Assembly: GCF_019710745.1 (NCBI RefSeq)
Contig: NZ_JAHKJW010000047.1
Coordinates: forward strand, 1-64,000
Origin: Streptomyces beigongshangae
GTDB lineage: Bacteria; Actinomycetota; Actinomycetes; Streptomycetales; Streptomycetaceae
DNA length: 64,000 nucleotides
Direction of reading: 5' to 3'
Both the position numbers and the translations under genes were made by a program. Of the stretch, positions 36,387-44,575 are shown one piece after another (the stretch's first letter is position 1; each line of letters starts with the position of its first letter). The notes under the pieces were generated by a model. That model was not told the DNA's origin, searched no databases, and worked only from the letters and a program-made list of their open reading frames with translations.

Positions 36387-37238
36387 ATGACGACCGCCTC
36401 CCCCTCGTCCAGCGCTCAGGCGGCCCGCGAGGCGCTCGCCGTCCGGCTCACGCACCTGCGCAAGGACGCTGGCCTCACAGGGAAGGAACTCTCCGCCCGG
36501 TGCGGCTGGCACCCCGCGAAGACCACCCGCATCCAAAAAGGTGCAGCCGCGCCCTCGGACGCGGACATCCGGATCTGGTGTGCGGCGTGCGGCGCGGACG
36601 ATCAGGCCGACGACCTCATCGCCACCGCCCGCGCGGTCGACTCGATGTACATGGAGTGGCGCCGCCTGCACCGCAACGGCATGCGACAGGTCCAGGAGGA
36701 CTGGCTCGCCCTCCATGAGCAGACCCGCCACTGCCGGGTCTACCTGTCCAATGTGCCGCCCGGCTTCCTCCAGACGCCGGCGTTCGCCACCGCCCTCATG
36801 CAGCAGATCACCCGCTTCCAGGGCACCCCGGACGATGTCGCCGAAGCGGTCGCGGCCCGGGTCGCCCGCTCCCGTTTCCTCTACGAGGGCGGCCACCGCT
36901 ACGTCGTCCTGATGGAAGAGTCCGTCCTGCGCTTCCGCACCGCCGACCCCGAGGCGATGCGCGGGCAGCTGCGCCATCTCCTGGCGGTGATGCCGCTCGC
37001 CTCGGTCTCGCTGGGGATCATCCCGTTCACCGCGCAGCGCACCGTGTGGCCGCTGGAGGCGTTCTACGTCCACGACGACACCATGGCCGTGGTGGAGACG
37101 CTGACGGCGGAGATCAAGGTGACGCAGCCGCGCGAGCTCGCCGACTACGCCAAGGCGTTCGCCGGCCTCGCGGAGATGGCCGTCTACGGCGACGCCGCCC
37201 GCGCCCTCATCCGGGCGGCGATCGACGCCCTGGAGTGA
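36387..37238 (+). CDS. XRE-family regulator with DUF5753
   Basis: A 283-residue regulator. The N-terminal helix-turn-helix is at about 18-75 (LTHLRKDAGLTGKELSARCG, then ATTxIQKG-like KTTRIQKGAAAPS). The DUF5753 ligand/partner domain is at about 95-275 (QTRHCRVYLSNVPPGFLQTP, then FAVLMEESVLRF-like YVVLMEESVLRFRT). This is the WhiJ/AbaA-type architecture of Streptomyces, used in developmental and antibiotic control together with small acidic partners and DUF6879 proteins. It starts at ATG 36387, 30 bp after the DUF6879 gene. Confidence 0.88.
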   Translation: MTTASPSSSAQAAREALAVRLTHLRKDAGLTGKELSARCGWHPAKTTRIQKGAAAPSDADIRIWCAACGADDQADDLIATARAVDSMYMEWRRLHRNGMRQVQEDWLALHEQTRHCRVYLSNVPPGFLQTPAFATALMQQITRFQGTPDDVAEAVAARVARSRFLYEGGHRYVVLMEESVLRFRTADPEAMRGQLRHLLAVMPLASVSLGIIPFTAQRTVWPLEAFYVHDDTMAVVETLTAEIKVTQPRELADYAKAFAGLAEMAVYGDAARALIRAAIDALE

Positions 37239-37334
37239 AGTTCCGCAATTCTCCGCAACTTCGTTGAGGGCGCGGACCACAGGCGCGTAGCGTCGACGGC
37301 ACCGACGGACCACCAGCCGGAAAGGCGGGGCCCC

Positions 37335-37517
37335 CTGCGCGCATACACCGACTCCACCGCCCCGGCCTCGGAGGGCCGCGGCCTCCAGTCACCCGCCCAC
37401 GGCGTCCCCTCCCCGGCCCTGCTGGCCCGCCCGGACCGCGGCTTCGCCCGGTTCCTCGGCCAGCAGACCCAGGACCAGGACGACGGGACGGACGGCAGCG
37501 AGAACCCCCAGCGGTGA
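37335..37517 (+). CDS. Small protein upstream of DUF6415-like gene
   Basis: A 60-codon frame starting at CTG 37335 (no ATG/GTG/TTG in reach) encodes RAYTDSTAPASEGRGLQSP, then ARPDRGFARFLGQQTQDQ. Its TGA overlaps the GTG of the next gene as GTGA, which argues for translation. GGAAAGGCGGGG lies upstream. Similar tiny ORFs precede related genes in Streptomyces. The start codon is uncertain. Confidence 0.4.
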   Translation: MRAYTDSTAPASEGRGLQSPAHGVPSPALLARPDRGFARFLGQQTQDQDDGTDGSENPQR

Positions 37518-37957
37518 CCGCCGGCCACCCGCACACGACGCTCCCGGCAGCGAGGCCCGCCATGCACACCAGCCCCCACACGGTCCTGCACGACCCCGAC
37601 GGCCTGATCGAAGCCGGGCTCCCGCTGGACCGCGAACCCTACGAGTGCCTCGTCAAAGCCGTACTCGCCTGGACCGGCGAAGACACGCTCACGACCCGGG
37701 ACTTGGAGCAGATCGTCCTTCAGCTGACCGGTCACGCCCGCGCGCTCGCCGCCGACGTCCGCCGCCGCGCCGACCGGCTGCCCAAGGACAGCGGACCCAA
37801 GGCGCTCGCCGACCTCATCCTCAAAGAGGCGGAAGGCCGGCTGTCCGCGACGATGGAGGGCACCGTGCACTGTGTCCAGAACCGCGCCCGCCTGGTCCGC
37901 GCCCTCTACGAACGCCTGGACCGCCTCGAGGCCGCGCCCGCTGCCGGGACCGTCTGA
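37514..37957 (+). CDS. DUF6415-like protein
   Basis: A 147-residue soluble, mostly helical protein. The core LPLDREPYECLVKAVLAWTG, then LTTRDLEQIVLQLTGHARAL and LYERLDRLEAA fits DUF6415 proteins of unknown function that occur in Streptomyces near regulators. It starts GTG 37514, overlapping the preceding small gene by 4 bp. ATG 37562 is an alternative start. The family call is tentative. Confidence 0.5.
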   Translation: MTAGHPHTTLPAARPAMHTSPHTVLHDPDGLIEAGLPLDREPYECLVKAVLAWTGEDTLTTRDLEQIVLQLTGHARALAADVRRRADRLPKDSGPKALADLILKEAEGRLSATMEGTVHCVQNRARLVRALYERLDRLEAAPAAGTV

Positions 37958-38047
37958 ACTGCCGCGCACCCGGGAGCGACCACGGACCCCGGGCGCGCGG
38001 CGCAACCACGATCCCTTCGGGTCCGGGGTCCGGCGCGGCCGCGGAAG

Positions 38048-38065
38048 GGTACAAGTACAAGTACC
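38048..38065. promoter_or_regulatory. GTAC-repeat operator candidate
   Basis: GGTACAAGTACAAGTACC contains three GTAC units with 3-bp spacing, bounded by GGTAC/GTACC symmetry. It ends 3 bp before the ATG at 38069, so the transcript of that gene may be nearly leaderless and repressed by a protein binding here. GTAC-rich operators of GntR/Kor-type regulators in Streptomyces elements are a possible analogue, by recall only. Confidence 0.5.
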
Positions 38066-38068
38066 TCT

Positions 38069-38466
38069 ATGGCGCGGGAGCGGATCCGGTGGCCGGCCGT
38101 TGCGGAGCGGGCCCGGCAGATCGTGGAGGGCTACGAGGGCGGTGTGACGCTGCGACAGGTCATGTACCGGCTGGTTTCCGACTGCTCACCTACGACCAGG
38201 TGATCCGCGAGTACGAGTTGTCCGCAACCGAGGGCAAGCGCGGCGATCCCCGGTGGTCGGCCCTCGCCCGCCGTCATGGCTTCGACATCGGCCACCCCGT
38301 CCAGTGGGAAGTCGAAGCGCTGGATCCGGCGGAACTCCAGCGCCTGGTCCTCGCCGCCGTTGACCCGTACGTCGACCGCGACGTCCTCGCCGAACAGATG
38401 GCACGCGAGGAACAGCAACGCTGCGCCTTGGAGGAGTTCATCGGTCGGCTGGGGCGCGGCAGGTAG
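38069..38466 (+). pseudogene. Phage/ICE-type TOPRIM-like gene with internal deletion
   Basis: The N-terminus MARERIRWPAVAERARQIVE, then GGVTLRQVMYRLVS, is the start of a Topo VI subunit A-like protein common in actinobacterial integrated elements. After residue 37 the frame is lost. From about 38185 another frame gives the matching C-terminus: DQVIREYELSATEGKRGDPR, HPVQWEVEALDPAEL and RDVLAEQMAREEQQRCALEE. The catalytic middle is missing, so an internal deletion has fused both ends. The family assignment comes from the recognisable end motifs. Confidence 0.6.
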
Positions 38467-38615
38467 AGCGGGCGAGAGACCGTCTTAGCTCAAAGGGCTG
38501 TGGTCCCGGACTGCGCAGTTGCGGCTTGCCGGTACCTGGGCGGGTCAGACGCGGCCCCGAGGAGGTTTACCGAGAACGGGCCGCACCGCAGGAGGGCTGT
38601 CGATACCGTGCCCAG

Positions 38616-38957
38616 GTGATTGACTCTTCCGGGTTCATTAAGCAGCAGGTGGCCTCGCGTCTGCACCGGTCGGACGGCTCGACGCAGACGACCCGGGCTC
38701 CGGCGGTGTGGACCCTGGCGCACCGCGGCTACTCCGGCAGCGGACGGCTGGACGTGTGGGTCTACGCAACCAAGCGGGACGCCCTGCGTGAAGGCGCCTT
38801 CTTGGCGATCGCCTGCGGTCTGGACGGCGAGAAAGACCAGGCCCGCCGCGACTTCGAGGCGGGCCGGTACCAGAAGGTCATGGACTGCTACGAGAAGACC
38901 TACCCCGAGACGCATCTGCTGCGAGTCCAGGCGGCGTTCCTGCAGTCTCTCGGCTGA
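38616..38957 (+). CDS. Hypothetical protein
   Basis: A 113-residue soluble protein (VIDSSGFIKQQVASRLHRSD and on) with WVYATKRDALREGAFLAIAC in the middle and a helical C-terminus, FEAGRYQKVMDCYEKTYPET. GTG 38616 is preferred. GGAGGG lies upstream at 38591-38596, though with long spacing. An in-frame ATG at 38526 would add 30 residues of poor quality. No family name recognised. Coding bias is good. Confidence 0.55.
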   Translation: MIDSSGFIKQQVASRLHRSDGSTQTTRAPAVWTLAHRGYSGSGRLDVWVYATKRDALREGAFLAIACGLDGEKDQARRDFEAGRYQKVMDCYEKTYPETHLLRVQAAFLQSLG

Positions 38958-39000
38958 GAGCGGCTTCCCGGCCGTGCGGCGCCGCGGCTACCGTCGCAGG

Positions 39001-39530
39001 ATGACCGCGAGCGAGCCGCACGAGCAACGGCTGACGGAGTTCCTCGCCAGCGAGGCGCACGGGCTGACCGCGACGGTGGTGGGGGGCCGCGTGGCCCCGC
39101 CGGTCGTGCTGCTCGCCCGCGCACACCGGGCCTTTGCCGTCGCCGGGCTTGTCAGCACCGTCCTGGTCGACCACGCTTCCCCGGCGCGCGAAGCCACGGC
39201 CTTGGCGTCGTCCTCGCCGACGAGGCATGTGCTGTCCTCGATCCCGTCGTCGGTCCGGAGCTGATCGCCGCCTACCGCGCCGACCTACGCCGCGGCGAAG
39301 CTGGTCGGCTTGCCCAGCTCGCCGAACTCGATTTCACCTTCCACGCCCGGATCGACGAGCCGGTGATTGACGACGCGATGGTGACGTTGGCCGCCGCGCT
39401 GTGTGACGTTCTGGACAGTGTGGTGGCCAACGAACGGGCGCTGCCGGGGCAGCGGAGCGCCGCCCGCGTCGTTGCTGGCCAGTCCCATGAGCTGTGGGCG
39501 CAGTACGGGGGAGACGCTGGCGGCTGGTAG
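39001..39530 (+). pseudogene. Hypothetical protein gene with a frameshift
   Basis: ATG 39001 opens TASEPHEQRLTEFLASEAHG, then VVLLARAHRAFAVAGLVSTV. The frame fails near 39200 after HASPAREAT. Another frame continues with GVVLADEACAVLDPVVGPEL, LDFTFHARIDEPVIDDAMV and ends GDAGGW at 39530. The joined product would be about 175 residues. One indel explains it, as either decay or a sequencing error. No family was recognised. Confidence 0.5.
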
Positions 39531-39559
39531 CGCGAGACCGTCCCTTCGGTGGCTTCGAC

Positions 39560-40129
39560 ATGCTGTCGCCGGCTGCCGGTAGCGTGACCGTCGTGATGGT
39601 GGGCACCGAAGAAACCCGGCTGGTCGTGTTGCGGGGCAACAGTGCGTCGGGGAAGTCGTCCGTCGCAGCCGGCATCCGTGACCGCTTCGGCCGCGGACTG
39701 GCTGTTGTCGGCCAGGACAACCTGCGCCGGATCGTCCTGCGTGAGCGGGACCGGCCGGGTGCCGCGAACATCGGCCTGATCGACCTGACCGCCCGCTACG
39801 CTCTGGATGCCGGCTACCACGTGATCGTCGAAGGCATCCTCTACGCCGACCACTACGGCAACATGCTCACCAAGCTGCGCACCGATCATCGCGGCCCGAC
39901 CCACAGCTACTATCTGCACGTGCCGTTCGAGCAGAGCCTCGCCCGGCACGCCACCAAACCGATCGCGAGCGAGGTCAGCGAGCCGCAGCTGCGGGAGTGG
40001 TACCGGGAGCTCGATCTCCTGCCCGGCGCCGCCGAGACCGTCATCGGCGCCGACAGCACCTTGAAGGAGACTGTCGACCACATCATGCTCGACTCCGGCC
40101 TCGCTGGCCTTCCCGCACTCGACCGTTGA
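39560..40129 (+). CDS. P-loop kinase (AAA_33/zeta-like)
   Basis: A 189-residue nucleotide-binding protein. The Walker A motif is RGNSASGKSS near residue 27. A downstream QDNLRRIVLRERD and the segment VIVEGILYADHYGNML follow the small-molecule kinase pattern. HVPFEQSLARHATKPIASEV is a lid-like region. Substrate unknown: it could phosphorylate a nucleoside, sugar or antibiotic. ATG 39560 is used. ATG 39596 (MVGTEETR) and a longer frame from 39494 are also possible. It lies 29 bp after the frameshifted gene. Confidence 0.72.
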   Translation: MLSPAAGSVTVVMVGTEETRLVVLRGNSASGKSSVAAGIRDRFGRGLAVVGQDNLRRIVLRERDRPGAANIGLIDLTARYALDAGYHVIVEGILYADHYGNMLTKLRTDHRGPTHSYYLHVPFEQSLARHATKPIASEVSEPQLREWYRELDLLPGAAETVIGADSTLKETVDHIMLDSGLAGLPALDR

Positions 40130-40178
40130 GCGCCCCTGCCCGGTACGGACTGTCACAGACGTGCGGCATCATCGGCAG

Positions 40179-40742
40179 ATGGCCGCCACACCAGCCCCGC
40201 CTCCGGGGATGACGCCGCAAGAGCTCGAGGATCAGGAACAGATCCTGAAGCTGATCAACAGCGAACTCGCGGCGCGTCTGGCGCGGCAGGCGGAGTCAGG
40301 CGCGAAGGTAGACACCAAGGCGATCTTCCTGGTGGGGTTCGCCGCCACAGCCGCTCAGTTCCTGGCCTCCCGGAACTTCGAGCCGTTCACCGGCGCCGCA
40401 GCCTACGCGGTCGCCATCGGCTTCGGCATCGCGGTCTTCAACCTTGCCGCATACGAGGACCTCAAGCCTCGCGAAACCCTGGGCACCTACGCACGCTCGA
40501 CAAAGGGCGCAACCCTGGGGGCCCTCGCTGGAACGAGGGTGGGCTTCTTCGAGAAGAACGACATCCTGCACCGACGGAAGACGAAACGCTGGACGGTCAC
40601 GCTGACCGCTGTCGCCGCCGGGATCTTCCTCTCGACTGTCAGTCTCGTGCTGCACACTGACGGCCATGACAAACGCACAGAACCAGGGGAACCCGCCCCC
40701 ACCTCCTCCGCCTCCTCCTCCGTCCCCGCCCAGCCTCACTGA
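40179..40742 (+). CDS. Small membrane protein with two to three TM helices
   Basis: A 187-residue protein. The N-terminal amphipathic helix is LEDQEQILKLINSELAARLA. Membrane segments lie at about 47-62 (KAIFLVGFAATAAQFLA), about 70-88 and about 135-155 (LTAVAAGIFLSTVSLVLHT), with a charged loop between. The VDTKAIFLVGF entry and paired-helix layout weakly resemble the SLATT/PycTM-type membrane effector domains of bacterial defence. I would not call it that without a profile search. The C-terminus is Ser/Pro-rich and overlaps a proline-rich ORF in another frame. Confidence 0.55.
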   Translation: MAATPAPPPGMTPQELEDQEQILKLINSELAARLARQAESGAKVDTKAIFLVGFAATAAQFLASRNFEPFTGAAAYAVAIGFGIAVFNLAAYEDLKPRETLGTYARSTKGATLGALAGTRVGFFEKNDILHRRKTKRWTVTLTAVAAGIFLSTVSLVLHTDGHDKRTEPGEPAPTSSASSSVPAQPH

Positions 40743-40845
40743 CTTCCTCGCCAACCCGGCCCTCGTAGGCACGGAGAAGAGGAACGAGGACAAGCCCGCG
40801 CGTAACAGAGCTGTCACCAGGGGACAGACCAGGGAGCGGCGCTGA
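40666..40845 (+). CDS. Overlapping proline-rich small ORF
   Basis: A 59-codon frame from ATG 40666 overlaps the 3' end of the membrane-protein gene by 77 bp. The product is MTNAQNQGN followed by nine Pro and then SPPSLTDFLANPALVGTEK and a basic tail. It ends 47 bp before a terminator hairpin. The overlap and distinct, ordered composition make it plausible. There is no homology support. Confidence 0.3.
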   Translation: MTNAQNQGNPPPPPPPPPPSPPSLTDFLANPALVGTEKRNEDKPARNRAVTRGQTRERR

Positions 40846-40892
40846 CCCGCACTGCCAGAAAGCGGCCCTCACCCGCCTGGTGAGGACAACAC

Positions 40893-40923
40893 GAGACCCC
40901 GGGCATCTGCGGCCCGGGGTCTC
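40893..40923. terminator. Terminator hairpin
   Basis: GAGACCCCGGGC (40893-40904) pairs perfectly with GCCCGGGGTCTC (40912-40923) across a 7-nt loop. It follows the membrane-protein gene and its overlapping ORF. The rest of the gap to 41143 shows no complete gene. A minus-strand scrap near 41087-41135 (HHILLAIASQITLNGI) may be the tail of a lost gene. Confidence 0.75.
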
Positions 40924-41143
40924 TCTGTGCTCTGGGGTGTCCGACTGGTTCGACGACCAGCTGGCGGGAGCGTCACGCCCGCTCTACGTACAGCTCCTGC
41001 AGCGCGTTCTCCTGGCCCTGGGCAAGCCCGACGACGGGCGGCGAGCTCAGTTTCGGAAATGCGTGGTAACGGTTCGGTGATCCCGTTTAGCGTGATCTGG
41101 CTGGCGATCGCCAGCAGTATGTGGTGAACACACTGGAATTCCG

Positions 41144-42466
41144 ATGGCCCTGCCCGCACGGCTCACTGCCGCCCTGGGGCGACACCCCGACGACCTCACC
41201 GAAGACGATCTGCAGCGTGCGGTCGACAGCCAGATTCCCGAGAGCGTCGACCTGGACTGGAAGAAGGACTTCTACCAGGGCACCGACGCGGGCAAGAAGG
41301 AACTCGCCAAGGACGTGTCCGCCATGGCTAACACCGCCGGCGGCATGGTGGTGATCGGCGTCCACGACGGTAATCAGGACCACGCCCACCACCTGGACCC
41401 CGCCGATCCGGTGCCCGGCCGTGGTGAGGAGTGGATTCGCTCCGTACTCGCGAACTGGATCCAGCCCGTCGTCCCCAACGTGGGCGTCCGGGGCGTGAAG
41501 TCCGCGACCAAGGAGGGCAAGATCTACTGGGTGCTCACCGTGCCCCCGAGCCCTCAGGCCCCGCACGCGGTCGCGGCACCGGGCAACGACTACAACTTCC
41601 GCGTCCACGTCCGGCACGGCACCACGACCCGCACGCTCGCCGAATCCGAGATCGCCCAGCGCTACCGTGACCGCTTCCAGGCCGCTTCCGACGACATCGA
41701 TCGCCTGCACCAGGTATCAGACGCGGGCTTCGGCTATCTGTCGGGCTACTTGAACAGCACGGCGCATGGCAGTAGCCCTCCCGCGACGTACTACCCGGGA
41801 TGGGTCAGCCTGACTGCGGTTCCAGCCGTCCGCGGCACCTATCCACTGACCAACCAGACGGATCGCAACGTGGCGTTCGACCGCTTCGCCAAGCTCGCCA
41901 GCGAAGGAGTGACCACCAACGCGCAGCCGGAACGCCCCGTGCTGGTCGGCCGCCGCCAAGTTCGCTTCGAGGGCATTCCCTCAGGTCAGCTCCACCAGGA
42001 CGGCAGTTTCTACGCCGCGCTGACCCTGCACATCCAGGGTGACCAGTTCGATGCCGACGGCCCCAAGCGACTGTCCCAGCGCGCACTCGAACTCGACTTA
42101 GTCACTCTGGTACAGGCTGCCGCAGCCTGGGCGGCGGAGACCGGAGCGGCAGATGATCTGATGTTTTCCGCCATACTCCACCGCTTCGATGGCAAGGAAG
42201 GGCCCGTGCGCCTGGTCGTGTCGGAGAGCGCCTTTCAACACGGCCCCCTGATGCCGCTTCCAGCAACTCCAGCGCAGACCACAGCTGATCTCGACGCCAT
42301 CGTCACCGACAAGCGAGAAGCCGTTGTCGTGGCCTGCGCCCTCGTCTCCGACCTGCTGGCCGACATGGGAGCGCACCAGCCTCATGTTCTGACTCCCGAA
42401 GGCGACATCCTGATCGACCGGCTCAGCACTGATTTCCGTCAGTCGCTCACAGGCTGGGACGTGTAG
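41144..42466 (+). CDS. AlbA_2 (Schlafen-type) DNA-binding-domain protein
   Basis: A 440-residue protein. The N-terminal AlbA_2/Slfn domain is at about 33-180: ESVDLDWKKDFYQGTDAGKK, KELAKDVSAMANTAGGMVVI and VIGVHDGN, then VPPSPQAPHAV and NFRVHVRHGTTTRTLAESEI. The E-x-K-x-[DF] and ANTxGG motifs are kept. The C-terminal 240 residues are a domain I do not recognise, mostly beta with long helices. Such proteins occur as regulators and in phage-defence or mobile contexts. Biochemical activity is unknown. Its start at ATG 41144 has no clear ribosome-binding site. Confidence 0.78.
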   Translation: MALPARLTAALGRHPDDLTEDDLQRAVDSQIPESVDLDWKKDFYQGTDAGKKELAKDVSAMANTAGGMVVIGVHDGNQDHAHHLDPADPVPGRGEEWIRSVLANWIQPVVPNVGVRGVKSATKEGKIYWVLTVPPSPQAPHAVAAPGNDYNFRVHVRHGTTTRTLAESEIAQRYRDRFQAASDDIDRLHQVSDAGFGYLSGYLNSTAHGSSPPATYYPGWVSLTAVPAVRGTYPLTNQTDRNVAFDRFAKLASEGVTTNAQPERPVLVGRRQVRFEGIPSGQLHQDGSFYAALTLHIQGDQFDADGPKRLSQRALELDLVTLVQAAAAWAAETGAADDLMFSAILHRFDGKEGPVRLVVSESAFQHGPLMPLPATPAQTTADLDAIVTDKREAVVVACALVSDLLADMGAHQPHVLTPEGDILIDRLSTDFRQSLTGWDV

Positions 42467-42563
42467 AAGCGGCCGTCTTCGGCCAGCCGACAGCACGAGA
42501 CCCGAGCCACGGATCAGTAGCTTCAGCCGAATGTGGCAGGCAGGGGGTCCATCCGAGCGCCCT

Positions 42564-43178
42564 TCAGCGCACGACGGCCAGTTTGCCTGCAGACGGAGGA
42601 GGCGAGTGCATGAGCCAGGCGACGGCAACTTGCTTCGGGGTCGGGACCCATCCGAGAGCGCTGGCATGGTCTCGGGCGTAGTCCGCCACCGCCTCCCGCA
42701 GTTGGGGATTCACCGGTGCGGAGACGATGGTCATGTCCTCGCGGGGAAACTGGTGCTCGGGTTTGGGCGGGAAGAAGTCGCCAGTCAGAAAGCAGAGGTA
42801 GCCGTCTTCGATCCTCTCCTGCCACGGGCTGCCATTGATCCTGTTGAACAACGCCTGCGACATGTACAGCGACACACCTGTCTTTGACGCTGCACTCTGG
42901 CCGCCGGTCGCATCGGCAACTGACGTACTGGCCCCCGACGGAGTACAAGGAGGCCTCAGTCTCGGCTTTGGCTCCGAAGCAGTCGCTGGCTCCGGGTGCC
43001 CGGAGCCGGATACGGCGCTTTGCCACAGAGCGTGAAAGCGGTCGAGCTCCTGCTCGGGAGTAGTCCCTCGGGCGCGGCTGCCGAGAGTTTCCACCAGGGC
43101 GTCGACCACCTCCCAACGCGGCAACCGACCGCTGGTGAACGCGTCATGCAGCCGACTGCGAGAGATCCCTCCCTCCAA
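42564..43178 (-). CDS. HTH-containing hypothetical protein, start uncertain
   Basis: A 204-codon frame from TTG 43178. Coding-like sequence continues upstream in the same frame to about 43370 (NGHQLTNRPLKDLIDALHEL, then HLRAGRPTLSDLARALEGGI) but contains no ATG, GTG or TTG. So the true start may be CTG or an indel may hide it. The extended N-terminus with SRSRLHDAFTSGRLPRWEVV is a Streptomyces XRE-like HTH. The C-terminal half (YMSQALFNRINGSPWQERIE, then ALGWVPTPKQVAVAWLMHS) is an unknown small domain, possibly effector-binding. It is divergent from the DUF6461-like gene. Confidence 0.55.
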   Translation of the reverse strand: MEGGISRSRLHDAFTSGRLPRWEVVDALVETLGSRARGTTPEQELDRFHALWQSAVSGSGHPEPATASEPKPRLRPPCTPSGASTSVADATGGQSAASKTGVSLYMSQALFNRINGSPWQERIEDGYLCFLTGDFFPPKPEHQFPREDMTIVSAPVNPQLREAVADYARDHASALGWVPTPKQVAVAWLMHSPPPSAGKLAVVR

Positions 43179-43474
43179 GGCCCTGGCCAGGTCGGACAGC
43201 GTAGGGCGCCCTGCTCTGAGATGAAGTTCGTGTAGGGCATCAATGAGGTCTTTCAGAGGGCGGTTCGTGAGTTGATGTCCATTCCCGGCTGAGGCTGGGA
43301 CAGGCTGCTGTCGCTGAGCGCTTCGCTTGGCCAGCTGAGCGCCGTCAACGGCGGCTCCAGCGCTTCCCGGTCGACAGCTTGATCAACTTGGCGCTACACG
43401 ATGAGATCGCCTTGTCGGTGGTGCTGCATAGTGTGCAACCCGAGGATCAATGGCTATGGGTGAGAGGCGAAGGC

Positions 43475-44101
43475 ATGCGCGACGGGATTCGGTGGCTGGT
43501 CGATCTGGAGCACTGGATGTCCAGCGTGGTGTTCGCACGCGGGATATCCGCGCAGGAACTGGCGGTGCGCATGGGAGGTGACCGGGACGGCGCCACCGAA
43601 CCGATCACCGACGCCGAAGCGTGGGACCTCGGCCAGTGGTACCGACCCAGCGAGGACGGCGATGGTGTCGTACGGGTCGGAGAGCATGAAGGCTGGTCCT
43701 TCGCTCTGGAGTACGGGGACTCGACCGGCGGGGACCGTCTGGCAGAGATCTCCCGAGAAGGGGTCGAAGCCGTCCACTACGTGCCGATGCAAGAGCACCC
43801 GCCGGCCACAGTCTTCTACGCTCGGGACGGCGTGGACCTGTGCGGCTTTGGGCTGGGCGAGGAAGTGTGGCGCTGGGGTCGGGAGCCTGACCTGCTGCTT
43901 CCCGAGCTCGTTAGCGGGTACGTGCTGCAGCCCGACGGGAAAACGCTCATCGCCCCCGAAGGCGAGCACTACACGGATACCTACCGGCGCACCCTCGGCG
44001 TCATCGAGCAAAGGTTCGACCTCTCGCTCTCCCCGGCCTACCTGAAGGAAGCCCGCCTGCCGGCGTATGCAGTTCGCGGCACCCCGGACATGCACATCTG
44101 A
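43475..44101 (+). CDS. DUF6461-like protein (second copy in window)
   Basis: A 208-residue protein. DGIRWLVDLEHWMSSVVFAR and GISAQELAVRMGG form the usual family N-terminus. VVRVGEHEGWSFALEYGDS, then AVHYVPMQEHPPATVFYARD and PEYTDTYRRTLGV-like sequence follow. ATG 43475 is chosen because family members begin close to the RW motif and GAGAGGCGAAGG lies just upstream. The frame is open back to 43379. Function is unknown. It is related in plan, not closely in sequence, to the 2830-3477 protein. Confidence 0.62.
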   Translation: MRDGIRWLVDLEHWMSSVVFARGISAQELAVRMGGDRDGATEPITDAEAWDLGQWYRPSEDGDGVVRVGEHEGWSFALEYGDSTGGDRLAEISREGVEAVHYVPMQEHPPATVFYARDGVDLCGFGLGEEVWRWGREPDLLLPELVSGYVLQPDGKTLIAPEGEHYTDTYRRTLGVIEQRFDLSLSPAYLKEARLPAYAVRGTPDMHI

Positions 44102-44149
44102 GCGATCACGGCGGTCACCAACCCATGTGTCACTCGTCAGCTGAAGCGC

Positions 44150-44575
44150 TCAGTCACAACTGCTGGTCGCGGTGGGCTGCTGCTTCCTGGTGAAGCTGCC
44201 GACGACGACTTCGGTGAGGACACCAAGCTTGACCAGGCGTTTCAGCTTGGCACGGGTGCCCTCGATGTTCTTCGGCAGCAGTTCGTGATCGAGGACTTCA
44301 CAGACGTCTCGGGCCCGCAGCGGGCCGGTGGTCTCGTTGAAGACACCGAGGATGCGGGGGTAGTCCGGGTGCTCGGGCAGGTCCGGCGGGGCGGCCGGGA
44401 GCCGGTCGGCGAGGGCGGTGACGGTCTTCCGCGTGATCGCGAGGTGTTCGAGGTGGGTCTCCGCCTCCCGAAGCCGGCCGTTCAGCTCTCCGATCTGGGT
44501 GCGGAGGTCCTCGGCCAGGGCCCGGGTGGCGTCCTCTTGGAGGCCGAGCGCGTCAAGGAGGGGCTCGATGTTCAC
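44150..44575 (-). CDS. IS5-coupled passenger protein
   Basis: A 141-residue protein whose GTG start overlaps the transposase stop as GTGA, so it is translated with the transposase. The N-terminal coiled coil is DALGLQEDATRALAEDLRTQ, then LNGRLREAETHLEHLAITRK. The C-terminal winged-helix-like part is YPRILGVFNETTGPLRARDV, then GTRAKLKRLVKLGVLTEV. The layout suggests a dimeric DNA-binding accessory or regulatory factor of the element. No named family. Confidence 0.62.
   Translation of the reverse strand: MNIEPLLDALGLQEDATRALAEDLRTQIGELNGRLREAETHLEHLAITRKTVTALADRLPAAPPDLPEHPDYPRILGVFNETTGPLRARDVCEVLDHELLPKNIEGTRAKLKRLVKLGVLTEVVVGSFTRKQQPTATSSCD

Noticed and set aside
35814-37313. A 499-codon minus-strand open frame
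   Set aside because: Antisense to the DUF6879 and XRE/DUF5753 genes, which have recognisable domains.
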